Shown: one piece after another, positions 24,392 through 34,007 of the stretch
Layout: each line of letters begins with the position of its first letter
Position numbering within the stretch: position 1 is the stretch's first letter
Assembly: GCF_002159175.1 (NCBI RefSeq)
Contig: NZ_NFGZ01000001.1
Location: forward strand, 277,438-341,437
Length of the DNA stretch: 64,000 bases
Source of the DNA: Flavonifractor sp. An92
GTDB lineage: Bacteria > Bacillota > Clostridia > Oscillospirales > Oscillospiraceae
Direction of reading: 5' to 3'
Made by a program: the position numbers and the translations under genes
The notes under the pieces: generated by a model
Databases searched by the model: none
Told to the model about the DNA's origin: nothing
What the model saw: the letters and a program-made list of their open reading frames with translations, nothing else

Positions 24392-25675
24392 TTATTCGTC
24401 GCCGAGCATCAGGTGGATGATCTCTTCATTGGTGGAGCGCATGCCGTACTTGCCGATGATGCCCACGCCCCGGACGGTCTCCTCAATATTGCGCATCACG
24501 ATACCGTCGCCGTTGTAGAACTGCTGGCCACTCCGGTACAGGTCCAGGCCCAGCAGCGCGCCGTCAATGGCGGCGGCGATTTTCGCCGCGCAGGAGGGCT
24601 TGGCTCCGTCGCACAGGATGCCGGACACCACAGCCAGAGCATTGACCACCGTGTGCTTCACCACGTCGAAGCTGCCCTCCGTCAGGTAGGCGATGCCGGC
24701 GCCGGCCGCCGCGCCCGCGCTCACTGCGCCGCAGTAGGCCGAGAGGGTGCCGATGCCGGTTTTCAGATGGATGGCGGTGAGGTTGGACAGGGCCAGAGCC
24801 CGATAGAGCTTGTCCTGGGAGGCGTTGACCTCCTTGGCGTACTCGATGACCGGCACGGAGCAGGTGATGCCCTGGTTGCCGCTGCCGGAGTTGATGACCA
24901 CCGGCAGCTCACAGCCGCTCATGCGGGCGTCCGAGGCCGCCGCCGCCCGGGCCTTGGCCCGGTTCTTCACCCCGTCGCCGTAGGCCTCCAGCAGCACCTT
25001 GCCCACATTGGCGCCGTAGTCATTGCGCAGGCCCTCGTCGGCGATGGCGGTGTTATAGGCGATCTGCCGGTCCAGGATCTCCTGCACGTCCTGAGGGTCC
25101 ATGGTGGTGATGAAGTCGTAGATGTCTTCCATATTGAGCAGGGAGCGGTCGGTGCGGTGCTCCGGCTTTTTCGCACCGCTGTCCTGGCATTCCAGCAGCA
25201 CTTTGCCGTTTTTCTCGATCCCCACAATGTTGGTATGATGGTCCAGGATATGCACCAGGACGGAGTCCTCGCCCCGCTCCAGGGTCACCAGCAGCTCAAA
25301 GTCGTGCTCAGTGTCCAGCATCTCCACCTGGAAGGCGATCTGCTCCAGACAGGCGCGCATCTCCTCCTGCTGCTCCGGGGTGACCTGGGAGATGACCTCC
25401 AGCTTTTTGTCCGCCTCGCCGGCCACGATGCCAGCCGCCGCAGCAGCGGGCATGCCCTTCAGGCCGCCGGTATTGGGCACGATGACGCTCTTCACGTTCT
25501 TGATGATGCTGGGGCTGGCCTGGATCCGCACCCGCTCCGGCATGGCACCCAGCAGCTCCCGGGCCGTGGCAGCGGCATAGGCCAGCGCGATGGGCTCCGT
25601 ACAGCCCATGGCGGCAATGAGCTCTTCCCGCAGAATGTCTACATAGGCCTGATAGCGTAGATCGGTACGTTCCAT
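24392..25675 (-). CDS. cyuA: L-cysteine desulfidase family protein (CyuA/UPF0597)
   Basis: Protein of 427 residues. The family degrades L-cysteine to pyruvate, ammonia and sulfide with a [4Fe-4S] cluster. Conserved cysteines are in AAMGCTEPIALAYAAA (Cys25), SAYCGAVSAGAAAGAG and LCDGAKPSCAAKIAAA, where the family places cluster ligands. Full length. The ATG at 25675 has GGAGGAGAATGG upstream. A LysR-type regulator is transcribed divergently, and an AAGTA-N5-TACTT palindrome overlaps the -10 of this gene, so it is probably induced by the amino acid via that regulator. Serine dehydration is an alternative activity. Confidence 0.88.
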   Translation of the reverse strand: MERTDLRYQAYVDILREELIAAMGCTEPIALAYAAATARELLGAMPERVRIQASPSIIKNVKSVIVPNTGGLKGMPAAAAAGIVAGEADKKLEVISQVTPEQQEEMRACLEQIAFQVEMLDTEHDFELLVTLERGEDSVLVHILDHHTNIVGIEKNGKVLLECQDSGAKKPEHRTDRSLLNMEDIYDFITTMDPQDVQEILDRQIAYNTAIADEGLRNDYGANVGKVLLEAYGDGVKNRAKARAAAASDARMSGCELPVVINSGSGNQGITCSVPVIEYAKEVNASQDKLYRALALSNLTAIHLKTGIGTLSAYCGAVSAGAAAGAGIAYLTEGSFDVVKHTVVNALAVVSGILCDGAKPSCAAKIAAAIDGALLGLDLYRSGQQFYNGDGIVMRNIEETVRGVGIIGKYGMRSTNEEIIHLMLGDE

Positions 25676-25734
25676 TCCATTCTCCTCCTGACACGGGCGG
25701 TCCGGTGCGGCCGCGCTTGCTTTCTTATGCCAGG

Positions 25735-25764
25735 AAGTATATACTACTTATATCATTTTGTGAA
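25735..25764 (-). promoter_or_regulatory. cyuA promoter with LysR-type site
   Basis: TTCACA (25759-25764), 17-bp spacer, TATACT (25736-25741). AAGTA-TATAC-TACTT (25735-25749) is a perfect dyad covering the -10, a likely target of the divergent LysR protein. Confidence 0.7.
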
Positions 25765-25803
25765 GCTGAATTATTTTAACGGATCATTTGGAAATTTTAA
25801 ATT

Positions 25804-26727
25804 ATGAATGAGTACCTGGACCTGAAAAAACTGCACTCCTTTGTTACCATCGCCGAAACCGGCAGCTTCGCCCGGGCGGCGGAGCTTCTGAGCTACTCCC
25901 CCGCCACCATCACCGTACAGATCCAACAGCTGGAGCGGGAGCTGGGCACCTGCCTCTTTGACCGCATTGGGAAAAAGATCTTTCTGACCAACGACGGGCG
26001 CAGGCTGTACCATTACGGCCAGCAGCTCCTCCGGCTCAGTGAGGAGACGACCGATGCTCTGCGGGTGGACGGCTCTCTGCCCGGCGGACGGCTGCGCATC
26101 GGCACCATCAACTCCCTGTGCGGTGGGCTGCTCCCGCCCCTGCTCCAGAGTTTCCACCGCCACTACCCCGGCGTGTCCATCTCGGTGACCAGCGACACCC
26201 CCGCCAACCTCTATGAGCATCTGAGCTACAACGACCTGGACTTTGTCCTGGTGTTGGACGAGCCGGTGTGCCGCCCCGACTTCGCCTCGGTTCTCCGCCT
26301 TCCCATGCGGGTGGAGTTCTGCGCCGCCCCCACACACCCGCTGAACACCGGCAGCGCCGTGTCTCTGGACGCCCTGCTGGAGCACCCCTGCATCCTGACG
26401 GAGAAGGACGCCAGCTACCGCCGCACCCTGGAGCGGGCCCTGGCGGAGCGCAGGCGGTACATCGCCCCCATCCTGGAGTCGGATGACACGGGCCTCCTCA
26501 TCCAGCTGCTGACCCAGGGAATGGGCTATTCCGTCCTGCCTCGCTTTCTCATTCAGGACGCGCTGAACAGCGGCGCGCTGGTGACCCTGCCGGTGCCGGA
26601 CCTCGAGCTGGAGATCCAGCTGCAAATGTTTTACCACACGGGCAAATATGTGGATCGGGAGATGCAGCTCTTTCTCTCCGTGGCCTCCCGGCACCTGTCC
26701 CAACTGGTCCAAAGCGGTACATCGTAA
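25804..26727 (+). CDS. LysR-family transcriptional regulator
   Basis: Protein of 307 residues. The N-terminal winged helix-turn-helix (LHSFVTIAETGSFARAAELL then PATITVQIQQLERELG) is typical, followed by the two-lobed substrate-binding domain (GRLRIGTINSLCGGLLPPLL). It is divergent from the cysteine desulfidase gene with a 128-bp shared control region, the classic LysR arrangement, so it probably activates that gene in response to cysteine or a related amino acid. The ATG at 25804 has only a weak ribosome binding site (TTGGAA). Confidence 0.92.
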   Translation: MNEYLDLKKLHSFVTIAETGSFARAAELLSYSPATITVQIQQLERELGTCLFDRIGKKIFLTNDGRRLYHYGQQLLRLSEETTDALRVDGSLPGGRLRIGTINSLCGGLLPPLLQSFHRHYPGVSISVTSDTPANLYEHLSYNDLDFVLVLDEPVCRPDFASVLRLPMRVEFCAAPTHPLNTGSAVSLDALLEHPCILTEKDASYRRTLERALAERRRYIAPILESDDTGLLIQLLTQGMGYSVLPRFLIQDALNSGALVTLPVPDLELEIQLQMFYHTGKYVDREMQLFLSVASRHLSQLVQSGTS

Positions 26728-26730
26728 GAA

Positions 26731-26761
26731 AAACCCCCGGAACAGTCGTTCCGGGGGTTTT
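26731..26761. terminator. Bidirectional terminator between lysR and groEL
   Basis: AAACCCCCGGAAC / GTTCCGGGGGTTT arms (26731-26743, 26748-26760), with flanking A and T tracts. Confidence 0.92.
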
Positions 26762-26778
26762 GAAAGTTTGGCGATTGC

Positions 26779-28425
<1,647 letters not shown>

Positions 28426-28505
28426 TTAAGGGGCACTGTCCAAAAGCCCCGAGTGGTTCAAAAGGAACGAGGAACAAACCTGAACTTCAGGCCCGTTGGG
28501 AGAAC

Positions 28506-28866
<361 letters not shown>

Positions 28867-28876
28867 CACGCTTATT

Positions 28877-28905
28877 ATAATATACGCAGATTGCTTTTTG
28901 TGCAA
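28877..28905 (-). promoter_or_regulatory. groESL promoter
   Basis: TTGCAC (28900-28905), 17-bp spacer, TATTAT (28877-28882), immediately upstream of CIRCE. Confidence 0.85.
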
Positions 28906-28969
28906 GTCTAAATTTTTAAACAATCTGTAAATTCTAAGGCGAATAAACAGAATAACTTGCGAAATCTCG

Positions 28970-29944
28970 TCAGATGGAGCTCACGCTCTCTTTTTCTTCG
29001 ATTTTCTCGTTTCTAGATTGAAACTTTGCGGAGTGGGGCTTCCAGGAGGCGCCTTTCGGGAAAAAGAACCCCACTTTTTTAGCAGAGAGGGAGACGGAGA
29101 GCTGGTCGGTGTCGATGCGCTCCCCGTCCAGGTTGACCATGGACACCCGGTCACATTTGACCTTCATGGAGGAGCCCCGGCGCAGGGTGACCAGCTCCGG
29201 TATTTCCCGGGAACGCCCCGCAGCGTAGAGCTTCACCAGCCGGGCCACGGTGAGGCGGGAGACCCCCTTCACCAGCACGAAGTCCAGCAGTCCGTCGTCG
29301 GGGACGGCGTCGGGGGAGGGGTTGAAGCCGCCGCCGTAGTACCGCCCGTTGCAGGCGCACAGCAGGGTGAAGGAGCCGGAGAACTTTTCTCCGTCCACCT
29401 CCACCTCGTAGGGGCGGCGGATGCCGGCGATGAGGTTCTTCACCAGGGAGAGCTGGTAGGCCATAGGGCCGTTGACCATGGGGTACTTTTTGAACTCCGC
29501 CATGCCCAGCCCGATGCGGGCGTCAAAGCCCACCGAGCAGATGTTGAGAGCCAGATGTCCGTTGCAGTCGATGAGGTCGGCCTGGGCAGTGTCGGGGTCC
29601 AGCAGCTCCTTCAGGTCGTAGAAACGGGGGGCGTCGGGGCCGAAGAGGCGGAGGAAGTCGTTTCCCGAGCCGCAGGGGTACTGGGTGATGGCGGCGTTGG
29701 GAAAGCCCGCCGCGCCGTTGGCGATCTCGTTAAGGGTGCCGTCGCCGCCGCAGGCGTAGATGCGCACCTCCTCGCCGCTCTCCGCGGCGGAGCGGGCGAG
29801 CTCCTCGGCGTGGCCGGGATATTGGGTGACGGCCGCCTCCCAGTCCAGCCCCAGCCCGTCCAGATGGTGGGCCAGCTTGTGCCGCAGCTCCTCGCTGCGG
29901 TTATACATCCCGGCGGTGGGGTTGATGAGGAAAAGGTGCTTCAT
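28970..29944 (-). CDS. Diacylglycerol/lipid kinase family protein (YegS/BmrU type)
   Basis: Protein of 324 residues. The N-terminal NADK/DAGK fold has the nucleotide motif YACGGDGTLNEIANG, the later CGSGNDFLR, and the C-terminal beta domain ends with NLDGERIDTD, typical of bacterial lipid kinases that phosphorylate diacylglycerol or related lipids at the membrane. The last 25 residues are hydrophilic. It is the last gene of a three-gene unit with an SLH protein and an RlmL-like methyltransferase, gaps of about 20-25 bp. The exact lipid substrate cannot be told. Confidence 0.9.
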   Translation of the reverse strand: MKHLFLINPTAGMYNRSEELRHKLAHHLDGLGLDWEAAVTQYPGHAEELARSAAESGEEVRIYACGGDGTLNEIANGAAGFPNAAITQYPCGSGNDFLRLFGPDAPRFYDLKELLDPDTAQADLIDCNGHLALNICSVGFDARIGLGMAEFKKYPMVNGPMAYQLSLVKNLIAGIRRPYEVEVDGEKFSGSFTLLCACNGRYYGGGFNPSPDAVPDDGLLDFVLVKGVSRLTVARLVKLYAAGRSREIPELVTLRRGSSMKVKCDRVSMVNLDGERIDTDQLSVSLSAKKVGFFFPKGASWKPHSAKFQSRNEKIEEKESVSSI

Positions 29945-29968
29945 TCCAGTATCCCGTCCTGTCTGTTT

Positions 29969-31120
29969 TTATGATGAAAAGAGGGTGAGGCGCTGCTCCG
30001 CCCGGGCCAGCCGGGAGACGATGCCGGCGGTCTCGGCCCGGGTGATGGTGGCCTTGGGCCGGAAGGTATAGGAGGAGTCGGTGCCCGCCAGGATGCCCTT
30101 GGCATAGAGGCTGTAAATGGCGTCCGCGGCGTAGTCCCCCGCCTTCACGTCGGGGACCGAGGCCTTCACCTTGGCCAGATCGTTGCGGTTGGGTAGAGAT
30201 TTGGCCAGAGAGGTGGCGGCGAAAATGCGGGCCATCTCCGCCCGGGTCACCGGCCGGTTGTAGTTGGAGAACTCGCCGGAGCGAATGATGCCGCTAGCGA
30301 TGCAGTAGTCCACGGCGGGCTGGTACCACACCCGGTCGTGGTTGGGCTGGGTGTGGAAGTTGTCGCCGTTCTGGCGGCTCTCCATCCCGGCGGCCAGTTG
30401 AAGGGCCTCGGCCACCGTCATGGTGCGCCGGGGGGAAAAATAGTTGTCGCCGGTGCCGCTCATCAGGCCCAGGTTGTAGGCCAGATCCACCCACACGTCG
30501 AACCAGTCCCGGGGGGACACGTCGTCAAAGTCGGGCAGCACCCCCCGGCTCAGCGGGAAGCGGGCGGAGGGCACCTGCCGCTCCAGCATGAGCTGAGAGA
30601 TTTGATAGAAGGGCACCACGGTTTTCTGGCCGTCTTTGGTAAGGACCAGGGTGTCCATGCCCCCCACCTTGGTGAACTCGGCGGAGTCATAGATGAAATC
30701 GTAGAACACCTGGGTGCTCCCGCCGTTGCCGTCGGGGAAGGGCACCAGGCTCAGCACCCCCCACTTGGTCCCTTTCTGGGCGATGTACAGCCCGGCGTCC
30801 ATGTGGTAGAGGGAGCCGTACTCCGGCTGGATGAGGTAGGCGCCGTCCTGGCGGATGACCCCCAGACGGCTGCCCAGCTGCACCTGGGACAGGCCCAGGG
30901 AGAAGTCCAGCACCGAGGTGTACTGCATGGGAATGACGATCTCCCGCTTCAGATTGGCGAAGCCGAATTTGCCGTCCGGGCTCTGCGCCTTGGCCAGCCC
31001 CTCCTGGTAGCCCCAGATGATGGTCCCCTCCGGAGCGGCCAGGGCCAGGGGGCAGAGCAGAGCGCCGAGAATGGCCAGCGCGCCCGCCGTGCGGAACAGT
31101 TGCTTCCAAAACAGAGCCAT
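29969..31120 (-). CDS. Secreted protein with WG-type repeats and SLH domains
   Basis: Protein of 383 residues. A signal peptide (hydrophobic core AGALAILGALLCPLALA) is followed by WG-like repeats (KFGFANLKREIVIPMQYTSV, RLGVIRQDGAYLIQPEYGSL, KWGVLSLVPF) to about residue 190. Two or three SLH domains follow (DVSPRDWFDVWVDLAYNLGL, VWYQPAVDYCIASGIIRSGE, DYAADAIYSLYAKGIL, each ending in a TRAE motif). SLH domains anchor proteins to cell-wall polymers. The ATG at 31120 has AAAGGA upstream. No catalytic site is seen. Confidence 0.88.
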   Translation of the reverse strand: MALFWKQLFRTAGALAILGALLCPLALAAPEGTIIWGYQEGLAKAQSPDGKFGFANLKREIVIPMQYTSVLDFSLGLSQVQLGSRLGVIRQDGAYLIQPEYGSLYHMDAGLYIAQKGTKWGVLSLVPFPDGNGGSTQVFYDFIYDSAEFTKVGGMDTLVLTKDGQKTVVPFYQISQLMLERQVPSARFPLSRGVLPDFDDVSPRDWFDVWVDLAYNLGLMSGTGDNYFSPRRTMTVAEALQLAAGMESRQNGDNFHTQPNHDRVWYQPAVDYCIASGIIRSGEFSNYNRPVTRAEMARIFAATSLAKSLPNRNDLAKVKASVPDVKAGDYAADAIYSLYAKGILAGTDSSYTFRPKATITRAETAGIVSRLARAEQRLTLFSS

Positions 31121-31141
31121 GCCAAAGTCCTTTCTGTATCT

Positions 31142-32275
31142 TTAGGGCTTGTGATTCCGGTCCGTATACTGAAAGAGGTCACATTTGAGCATACCGTTGT
31201 AGAGCTTGCGGCGCTTGTCGGCGGTGCGGCCGAAGGTGCGCTCGAACTCGGTGTGGGAGGAGAGGACGCTCACCTTCCATCCGGCGGGCAGCGCCCGCAC
31301 CGCGGAGCCGAAGGCCCGGTAGAGCACCTCGGCCTCCTGCTTTTCCATAATACGCTCGCCGTAGGGCGGGTTGGTGACGATGCGCCCGTAGGGCTCGTCC
31401 CGGTGGAAGGTCCGGGCGTCGGCCACCTCAAAGCGCACATAGTCCTCCACGCCGGCCTTGACGGCGTTGTCCCGGGCGATGGCCACGGCGGCGGGGTCGA
31501 TGTCGCCGCCCCAGATGTCGTAGCTGCCCTGGAACTCCTTGTCCATGGCCTCGTCGGCGGCGTCCAGCCAGGTCTGGCCGGGGAGCCAGCGCCACTTCTG
31601 GGCGGAGAAGGAGCGGTCCAGGCCGGGGGCCCGGTTGAGGGCGATGAGGGCGGCCTCGATGGCGATGGTGCCCGAGCCGCAGAAGGGGTCACAGAAGGGG
31701 TCCTTGCCCCGGTACCGGGACAGCATCACCATGGCGGCGGCCAGGGTCTCCCGCAGGGGGGCGGCTACGCCCACGGCGCGGTAGCCCCGCTTGTGGAGCC
31801 CGGGACCGCTGGTGTCCAGCATGATGGTGACCTCGTCCTTCATGAGGGAGAACTGGATCTGGTGGAGGGCTCCGGTCTCCGGCAGGGTCTGAAGGCCGTA
31901 CTTCTCCCCCAGCCGGGCGGCCACCGCCTTCTTGATGATGGACTGACAGGCGGGCACCGAGTGGAGGGCGGAGTTGAGGGAGTGGCCCTTCACCGGGAAG
32001 GCCCCGTCCCGGGGGATGAAGTCCTCCCAGGGGAGGGCGCGGACCCCCTCGAAGAGGGCGTCAAAATCCCCGGCGAAAAAGCGCCCCAGCACGATGAGCA
32101 CCCGCTCGCCGGTGCGCAGGTTCAGATTCACCCGGGCGATGTCGGCGGGGGCGGCGGCGCAGAGCACCCGGCCGTTCTCGGCCTGCACGCCGCTGAGCCC
32201 CAGGCGGCGCAGCTCGTCGGCGGCCAGACCCTCTAGGCCGAACAGGGTGGGGATGGCAAGTTGCAGTTCAGGCAT
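31142..32275 (-). CDS. Class I SAM-dependent rRNA methyltransferase (RlmL N2-guanine family)
   Basis: Protein of 377 residues. The N-terminal half has a ferredoxin-like/THUMP region (LAADELRRLGLSGVQAENGR), and the C-terminal half is a Rossmann methyltransferase with DPFCGSGTIAIEAALIA and the N2-guanine motif IVTNPPYGERI. Homologues modify 23S rRNA guanines. The start at 32275 is chosen because GAGGAG lies 7 nt upstream; a start 15 bp earlier has none. Promoter at 32327-32355. It leads a unit with the SLH protein and lipid kinase. Confidence 0.93.
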   Translation of the reverse strand: MPELQLAIPTLFGLEGLAADELRRLGLSGVQAENGRVLCAAAPADIARVNLNLRTGERVLIVLGRFFAGDFDALFEGVRALPWEDFIPRDGAFPVKGHSLNSALHSVPACQSIIKKAVAARLGEKYGLQTLPETGALHQIQFSLMKDEVTIMLDTSGPGLHKRGYRAVGVAAPLRETLAAAMVMLSRYRGKDPFCDPFCGSGTIAIEAALIALNRAPGLDRSFSAQKWRWLPGQTWLDAADEAMDKEFQGSYDIWGGDIDPAAVAIARDNAVKAGVEDYVRFEVADARTFHRDEPYGRIVTNPPYGERIMEKQEAEVLYRAFGSAVRALPAGWKVSVLSSHTEFERTFGRTADKRRKLYNGMLKCDLFQYTDRNHKP

Positions 32276-32326
32276 AAAAAAACTCCTCACGGAGGCATGG
32301 GCCTCCCAGCGATGATAACTGGTTCC

Positions 32327-32355
32327 AGTATAACGGATTGCGTATCATTAAGCAA
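32327..32355 (-). promoter_or_regulatory. Promoter of the RlmL-like gene
   Basis: TTGCTT (32350-32355), 17-bp spacer, TATACT (32327-32332). Confidence 0.75.
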
Positions 32356-32516
32356 TTCTTTTGTGGAAAACCAGGGAAGAAAAGGAGATGGGGAATCCTC
32401 TGGTATTTTCCCGGCCGGTATGGTAAAATGGCGGTAACCTCCGGCCGGCTGCTCCGGCCGGAACACAGGCTGCCTTCCCCGGCCTCCGACGGCCCGGGGA
32501 AAAAGGAGGGAGCGAT

Positions 32517-32978
32517 ATGTGGCCTGCGAGTATCATCTGGCTCATTCTGATGGTGGTCTTTCTCGTCGTGGAGGGCCTGACGGTGAGCATGGTGTCCATC
32601 TGGTTCGCCCTGGGCGCCCTGGCCGCCACCCTGCTGGCCCTGGCGGTGGACAACATCTGGGTGCAGATCGCCGTATTCCTGGCGGTGTCGGCGGTGTGTC
32701 TGGCGGCCCTGCGGCCCCTGAGCCGCAAATGGCTCACCGGACGGAAGCAGCCCACCAACGCCGACCGGGTCATCGGCGCCGAAGGCCTGGTGTGTGAGGC
32801 CATCGACAATCTGGCGGGGACCGGGGCTGTGCAGGTGTGCGGCCAGACCTGGACCGCCCGCAGCGCGGACGGCAGCCCCATTGCCGTGGGGAGCCGCGTT
32901 CAGATCCTGCGCATCGAGGGCGTCAAGCTCTTTGTGCAGCCGGCGGACGTGCCGGCCGAGACCGCAAGCAACCGTTAA
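32517..32978 (+). CDS. NfeD-like membrane protein
   Basis: Protein of 153 residues. Three N-terminal membrane helices (residues 5-65, for example IIWLILMVVFLVVEGLTV) are followed by a small OB-fold domain (VIGAEGLVCEAIDNLAGTGAVQ ... ILRIEGVKLFVQP) as in short NfeD proteins. It lies 18 bp before an SPFH protein gene. NfeD and SPFH proteins form membrane microdomain or quality-control complexes in other bacteria. The ATG at 32517 has GGAGGG upstream. Confidence 0.9.
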   Translation: MWPASIIWLILMVVFLVVEGLTVSMVSIWFALGALAATLLALAVDNIWVQIAVFLAVSAVCLAALRPLSRKWLTGRKQPTNADRVIGAEGLVCEAIDNLAGTGAVQVCGQTWTARSADGSPIAVGSRVQILRIEGVKLFVQPADVPAETASNR

Positions 32979-32996
32979 TGTAAGGGAGGAATTGGT

Positions 32997-33944
32997 ATGA
33001 TGCCGTACATCCTGGCGATCCTTGGCGTGCTGATCCTGGTGATCCTGGTGCTGAACGTGAAATTCGTCCAGCAGTCCAAGGCCTATGTCATTGAGCGCAT
33101 GGGCGCCTTCCGCACCATCTGGACGGTGGGCCCCCATCTGAAGGTCCCCTTCTTCGAGCGGGTGGTGAAGGTCGTCTCCCTGAAGGAGCAGGTGGTGGAC
33201 TTCCCGCCCCAGCCCGTCATCACCAAGGATAACGTCACCATGCAGATCGACACCGTGATCTACTTCCAGATCACCGACCCCAAGCTCTACACCTACGGTG
33301 TGGAGCAGCCCATGAGCGCCATTGAGAACCTGACCGCCACCACCCTGCGCAACATCATCGGCGATCTGGAGCTGGACCAATCCCTCACCAGCCGGGACCA
33401 CATCAACGGCCAGATGCGGGCCATCCTGGACGAGGCCACCGACAACTGGGGCATCAAGGTCAACCGGGTGGAGCTGAAGAACATCATGCCGCCCCGGGAT
33501 ATCCAGGAGTCCATGGAGAAGCAGATGCGGGCCGAGCGGGAGCGCCGGGAGGCCATCCTCCAGGCCGAGGGCCAGAAGCAGTCCCAGATCCTGGTGGCCG
33601 AGGGCGAAAAGCAGAGCGCCATCCTCCGGGCCGACGCGGCCAAGCAGGCCAAGATCATGGAGGCCGAGGCCCTCAAGACCGCCAAGATCCTGGAGGCGGA
33701 GGCCGAGGCCGAGGCCATCATGAAGGTGCAGCAGGCCACCGCCGACGCCATCCGGCTCATCAACGAGGCCGACCCCGGCGAGGCTGTGCTGAAAATCAAG
33801 GCCCTGGAGGCCTTCCAGGCCGCGGCTGACGGCAAGGCCACCAAGATCATCATTCCCAGCGAGATCCAGGGTCTGGCCGGGCTGTGCGCCAGCGCCAAGA
33901 GCGTGTTCGACGCGGTGGAGCCCCAGAGCCCCAACGGAAAATAA
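32997..33944 (+). CDS. SPFH/stomatin-like membrane protein
   Basis: Protein of 315 residues. One N-terminal membrane helix (YILAILGVLILVILVLNV), then the SPFH/Band 7 domain (VIERMGAFRTIWTVGPHLKV), and a long Ala/Glu-rich coiled coil (residues 175-250). This is the QmcA/stomatin architecture: oligomeric membrane scaffolds. It is paired with the upstream NfeD-like gene. The ATG at 32997 has GGGAGGAAT upstream. A terminator follows at 33955. Confidence 0.94.
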   Translation: MMPYILAILGVLILVILVLNVKFVQQSKAYVIERMGAFRTIWTVGPHLKVPFFERVVKVVSLKEQVVDFPPQPVITKDNVTMQIDTVIYFQITDPKLYTYGVEQPMSAIENLTATTLRNIIGDLELDQSLTSRDHINGQMRAILDEATDNWGIKVNRVELKNIMPPRDIQESMEKQMRAERERREAILQAEGQKQSQILVAEGEKQSAILRADAAKQAKIMEAEALKTAKILEAEAEAEAIMKVQQATADAIRLINEADPGEAVLKIKALEAFQAAADGKATKIIIPSEIQGLAGLCASAKSVFDAVEPQSPNGK

Positions 33945-33954
33945 CAGCGCGATG

Positions 33955-33991
33955 CACGCCGCGGGGAACACCCCCGCGGCGTGTGTGTTTT
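33955..33991 (+). terminator. Terminator after the SPFH gene
   Basis: CACGCCGCGGGG / CCCCGCGGCGTG arms (33955-33966, 33972-33983) followed by TGTGTTTT. Confidence 0.82.
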
Positions 33992-34007
33992 CGCAAAAGG
34001 AGGACCC

